Source of the DNA: Tubiluchus corallicola
Lineage: Eukaryota; Priapulida; Priapulimorpha; Priapulimorphida; Tubiluchidae
Direction of reading: 5' to 3'
Length of the DNA stretch: 64,000 bases
Assembly: GCA_030141605.1 (NCBI GenBank)
Contig: JAQGDQ010000262.1
Location: 253,240 to 317,239 of the forward strand
The notes under the pieces: generated by a model
Seen by the model: only the letters and a program-made list of their open reading frames with translations
Databases searched by the model: none
Told to the model about the DNA's origin: nothing
Shown here: piece by piece, positions 59,472 to 64,000 of the stretch
Position numbering within the stretch: position 1 is the first letter of the stretch
Layout of the letters: each line of letters starts with the position of its first letter
Position numbers and translations under genes: made by a program

Positions 59472-61216
59472 TACAAGACATACACACAATTTCAATTTTG
59501 AAATATACAAAAAACAAGACATATATACAATTTCAATTTTGAAATATACAAAAAAACAACACATATATACAATTTCAATTTTCAAATATACAAAAAAACA
59601 ACACATATGTACAATTTCAATTTTGAAATATACAAAAAACAACACATATATACAATTTCAATTTTCAAATATACAAAAAAACAACACATATATACAATTT
59701 CAATTTTCAAATATACAAAAAAACAACACATATATACAATTTCAATTTTCAAATATACAAAAAACAACACATATATACAATTTCAATTTTGAAATATACA
59801 AAAAAACAGGACATATATACAATTTCAATTTTGAAATATACAAAAAAACAACACATATATACAATTTCAATTTTGAAATATACAAAAAACAAACATATAT
59901 ACAATTTCAATTTTAAATATACAAAAAACAAACATATATACAATTTCAATTTTGAAATATACAAAAAACAAGACATATATACAATTTCAATTTTGAAATA
60001 TACAAAAAACAAGACATATATACAATTTCAATTTTGAAATATACAAAAAAACAATGCATATATACAATTTCAATTTTGAAATATACAAAAAAACAACACA
60101 TATATACAATTTCAATTTTGAAATATGCAAAAAAACAACACATATATTCAATTTCAATTTTGAAATATATAAAAAAAAACACATATATACAATTTCAATT
60201 TTGAAATATACAAAAAACAAGACATATATACAATTTCAATTTTGAAATATACAAAAAAACAACACATATATACAATTTCAATTTTGAAATATACAAAAAA
60301 CAAGACATATATACAATTTCAATTTTCAAATATACAAAAAAACAACACATATATACAATTTCAATTTTCAAATATACAAAAAAACAGGACATATATACAA
60401 TTTCAATTTTCAAATATACAAAAAAAACAACACATATATACAATTTCAATTTTGAAATATACAAAAAAACAACACATATATACAATTTCAATTTTCAAAT
60501 ATACAAAAAACAACACATATATACAATTTCAATTTTCAAATATACAAAAAAACAACACATATATACAATTTCAATTTTCAAATATACAAAAAAACAACAC
60601 ATATATACAATTTCAATTTTGAAATATACAAAAAAACAGGACATATATACAATTTCAATTTTCAAATATACAAAAAAACAACACATATATACAATTTCAA
60701 TTTTGAAATATACAAAAAAACAACACATATATACAATTTCAATTTTGAAATTTACAAAAAACAAGACATATATACAATTTCAATTTTCAAATATACAAAA
60801 AAACAACACATATATACAATTTCAATTTTCAAATATACAAAAAAACAACACATATATACATTTTCAATTTTGAAATATACAAAAAAACAGGACATATATA
60901 CAATTTCAATTTTCAAATATACAAAAAAACAACACATATATACAATTTCATTTTTCAAATATACAAAAAAACAACACATATATACAATTTCAATTTTCAA
61001 ATATACAAAAAAACAACACATATATACAATTTCAATTTTCAAATATACAAAAAAAACAACACATATATACAATTTCAATTTTCAAATATACAAAAAAACA
61101 ACAGATATATACAATTTCAATTTTCAAATATACAAAAAAACAACACATATATACAATTTCAATTTTCAAATATACAAAAAAACAACACATATATACAATT
61201 TCAATTTTGAAATATA
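59472..61216. repeat. AT-rich satellite, about 42-bp unit, about 41 copies
   Basis: The unit is CAATTTCAATTTTGAAATAT then ACAAAAAAACAACACATATA with small length changes. Two main variants, TTTTGAAAT and TTTTCAAAT, are interspersed, plus rarer GACAT, AGGACAT and GCAT forms. The G form makes a 7-bp palindrome (ATTTCAA-TT-TTGAAAT). The long peptide frames here are artefacts. Confidence 0.98.
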
Positions 61217-61836
61217 ATGACACTATATACAAACAAAACAATTACTAATAAAACAGACGTTATTTAATCTTCATGTTAGTTATATTAGTTATTTAATGAA
61301 AAGTTTAATGATTAGTATTTAAAAAAAATAAATTACTAATTTATTCTTAATTCAATCATCTTTACTGGATGATTGACTGGTCAAGTGACTAATTAACTGA
61401 CAATTAAATTGATTTGTTTATATATCTTTGTTTGTCTTTCTATTATTTTGCTCGAACATTTTCATTCGTTTGTTCATTTAGTCGGTCAGTTAGTAATTCG
61501 TTCATTCATTTAATTATGCATTTCTTTACTTGTTCATTTAATAAATCATTTATTCATTCATTCGTTTGTTCGTTCGTTCGTTCATTTGTTCTTTCATTCA
61601 TTCATTCATTCATTCATTCATTCATTCATTCATTCATTCATTCATTCATTCATTCATTCATTCATTCATTCATTCATTCATTCATTCATTCATTCATTCA
61701 TTCATTCATTCATTCATTCATTCATTCATTCATTCATTCATTCATTCATTCATTCATTCATTCATTCATTCATTCATTCATTCATTCATTCATTTAATTC
61801 GTTCGTTCGCTCGTTCATTCAATTCATTCATTCAAT
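61217..61836. repeat. Left arm (inner part) of large inverted repeat with (ATTC)n
   Basis: A single-copy-like flank (61,217-61,580) and an (ATTC)n tract (about 61,587-61,793) recur in reverse complement at 62,543-63,143, essentially base for base apart from one substitution and tract length. Confidence 0.95.
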
Positions 61837-62542
61837 TCGTTCATTTATTCATTTATTCATTCATTCATTCATTTAATTCGTTCGTTCGCTCGTCTGTGCG
61901 TTCGTTCGTTCGTTCAATCAATTCATCCATTCATTCATTCATTCAAACCGCTCCTATTCATTCAAGCCTTCATCCATTCAATTAATTCAACGCTTTTTAC
62001 GTCTCAATAAAGTGAATCTGAAATGATCTACTATTGAACTCATCTTTATTTTCACCAGTGTTAATATCAACACAGCGCTGCCGTATATTACTAGTGTTAT
62101 TATGCATAAGTGGTATAAGCTTTTGTGTAACTCCTCTTCGCGATAAGCAGAATATAAATTATGCTTTTACAGAAAGCTCTCCACAGGCAAGTTGTCATGA
62201 ATAAATTCAACTCGAACAAAATCTCATTCGCAGCAGCTTTGAACGTTGAGAATTCGTTGGCATCGTAATTTAACTCTGTAGTCACAGCGACAAAACGATT
62301 AGTACCAATAAGCTTTAGCATTATTAGCGTCTCCATGGACTGAAATAATACGTTAGGTAAGAATGAATATATTTCATAAACCGTGTTGTCTGATTCTAAG
62401 AAAATGACAAACAAGTTTAACGCCTGCTACTCTATAATTCTGCTTTTTTCGGCGTGATAGGTGGCGCCACAAGCACAAATAAAGCCAGCCGCTGAGTTTA
62501 ACACTATAGGCCTTAATTTTAACCTTGAAACGGTACGATTTT
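61837..62542. other. 706-bp spacer between the inverted arms
   Basis: Starts with more degenerate ATTC/TTCG repeats (to about 61,990), then ordinary AT-rich DNA. The 104-codon minus-strand frame at 62,100-62,414 has no recognised domain. Confidence 0.85.
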
Positions 62543-63957
62543 ATTGAATGAATGAATTGAATGAACGAGCGAACGAACGAATTAAATGAATGAATGAATG
62601 AATGAATGAATGAATGAATGAATGAATGAATGAATGAATGAATGAATGAATGAATGAATGAATGAATGAATGAATGAATGAATGAATGAATGAATGAATG
62701 AATGAATGAATGAATGAATGAATGAATGAATGAATGAATGAATGAATGAATGAATGAATGAAAGAACAAATGAACGAACGAACGAACAAACGAATGAATG
62801 AATAAATGATTTATTAAATGAACAAGTAAAGAAATGCATAATTAAATGAATGAACGAATTACTAACTGACCGACTAAATGAACAAACGAATGAAAATGTT
62901 CGAGCAAAATAATAGAAAGACAAACAAAGATATATAAACAAATAAATTTAATTGTCAGTTAATTAGTCACTTGACCAGTCAATCATCCAGTAAAGATGAT
63001 TGAATTAAGAATAAATTAGTAATTTATTTTTTTTAAATACTAATCATTAAACTTTTCATTAAATAACTAATATAACTAACATGAAGATTAAATAACGTCT
63101 GTTTTATTAGTAATTGTTTTGTTTGTATATAGTGTCATTATATTTCAAAATTGAAATTGTATATATGTGTTGTTTTTTTGTATATTTGAAAATTGAAATT
63201 GTATATATGTGTTGTTTTTTTGTATATTTGAAAATTGAAATTGTATATATGTGTTGTTTTTTTGTATATTTGAAAATTGAAATTGTATATATGTGTTGTT
63301 TTTTTGTATATTTGAAAATTGAAATTGTATATATGTGTTGTTTTTTTGTATATTTGAAAATTGAAATTGTATATATGTGTTGTTTTTTTGTATATTTGAA
63401 AAATGAAATTGTATATATGTGTTGTTTTTTTGTATATTTCAAAATTGAAATTGTATATATGTGTTGTTTTTTTTGTATATTTGGAAATTGAAATTGTATA
63501 TATGTCCTGTTTTTTTGTATATTTCAAAATTGAAAATGTATATATGTGTTGTTTTTTTGTATAGTTGAAAATTGAAATTGTATATATGTGTTGTTTTTTT
63601 GTATATTTGAAAATTGAAATTGTATATATGTCTTGTTTTTTGTAAATTTCAAAATTGAAATTGTATATATGTGTTGTTTTTTTGTATATTTCAAAATTGA
63701 AATTGTATATATGTGTTGTTTTTTTGTATATTTGAAAATTGAAATTGTATATATGTCCTGTTTTTTTGTATATTTCAAAATTGAAAATGTATATATGTGT
63801 TGTTTTTTTGTATATTTGAAAATTGAAATTGTATATATGTGTTGTTTTTTGTATATTTGAAAATTGAAATTGTATATATGTGTTGTTTTTTGTATATTTG
63901 AAAATTGAAATTGTATATATGTGTTGTTTTTTTGTATATTTCAAAATTGAAATTGTA
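62543..63957. repeat. Right arm of the large inverted repeat, with reversed satellite
   Basis: Reverse complement of the left arm: (AATG)n (about 62,588-62,760), flank, and about 20 reversed satellite units (63,140-63,957). Unit variants occur in the same order as on the left, with one extra unit and a few substitutions. It stops inside a unit at the adapter-like sequence. Confidence 0.95.
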
Positions 63958-64000
63958 AGCAATACGTAACTGAACGAAGTACAATGTAGTTACGTATTGC
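63958..64000. other. Oxford Nanopore ligation-adapter sequence (contaminant)
   Basis: Positions 63958-63983 read AGCAATACGTAACTGAAC and GAAGTACA, the complement of the standard ONT ligation adapter. From 63984 follows ATGTAGTTACGTATTGC, the top strand of the same adapter with an internal gap of about 9 bases. An end-adapter followed by a start-adapter is what remains where two reads, or two strands of one molecule, were joined without splitting. This is not biological sequence. Confidence 0.92.

Noticed and set aside
59425-61241. Many frames of the type YTISILKYTKKQHI or VYFKIEIVYMCC
   Set aside because: Both strands of the 42-bp satellite (14 codons per unit) stay open by chance; no start context, no family, and the same on both strands.
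61414-62941. SFIHSFIH-type frames up to 139 codons
   Set aside because: Artefacts of (ATTC)n and its inverted copy.

Overview
The window is nuclear DNA of an invertebrate animal. It is AT-rich, has spliced genes with short exons in long introns, GT/AG splice sites, and very many non-autonomous transposons and microsatellites. The two recognisable genes are an RB-family pocket protein (RBL1/RBL2, p107/p130 type) and an RREB1/hindsight-type C2H2 zinc-finger factor, both bilaterian regulators. CCCTAA-type repeats fit a metazoan with TTAGGG telomeres. A lophotrochozoan is plausible, but phylum cannot be fixed from this sequence.

Layout. (1) 1-15,060: minus-strand RBL gene. I could join eleven coding exons (codons 1-487) by splice sites and phase; it runs off the left edge inside pocket domain A. 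Its promoter side (about 15,043) carries a consensus E2F site. Its introns hold hAT-like and other MITEs, a 96-bp minisatellite and a decayed LINE end. (2) 15,060-35,900: a head-to-head intergenic stretch of about 21 kb without a secure coding gene. It holds AGTC/TTCC/AATC microsatellites, a piggyBac-like TTAA MITE, hAT-like elements with 8-bp target duplications, two copies of an element with a telomere-like CCCTAA core (one fused to an 87/88-bp tandem array), a pogo/mariner-like MITE, and a 5'-truncated LINE with an 11-bp target duplication. The 5' non-coding exon(s) and promoter of RREB1 must lie here but cannot be fixed. (3) 35,917-40,878: plus-strand RREB1-like gene, two coding exons, 1,570 residues, 21 C2H2 fingers and a CtBP-type PIDLS motif. 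(4) 40,879-59,400: its 3' UTR and then repeat-rich non-coding DNA: LINE ends, a minisatellite grown from a LINE 3' tail, long CTCA, AACGAY and AG tracts, and a tandem 5S-rRNA-like segment. (5) 59,470-64,000: an AT-rich satellite of about 42 bp, an ATTC tract, and then the same sequence in inverted order. The window ends on sequence matching the Oxford Nanopore ligation adapter (63,958-64,000), so the right end is probably a chimeric or mis-assembled read join and the inverted repeat there should not be trusted without checking.

How the genes relate: RBL proteins repress E2F targets in the cell cycle; RREB1 acts downstream of Ras/MAPK signalling. They diverge from a shared 21-kb interval, but nothing visible shows co-regulation. 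No new enzymatic or defence system is evident. The most notable items are the adapter junction with its inverted repeat, the telomere-core mobile element, the LINE-tail minisatellite and the E2F site in front of RBL.
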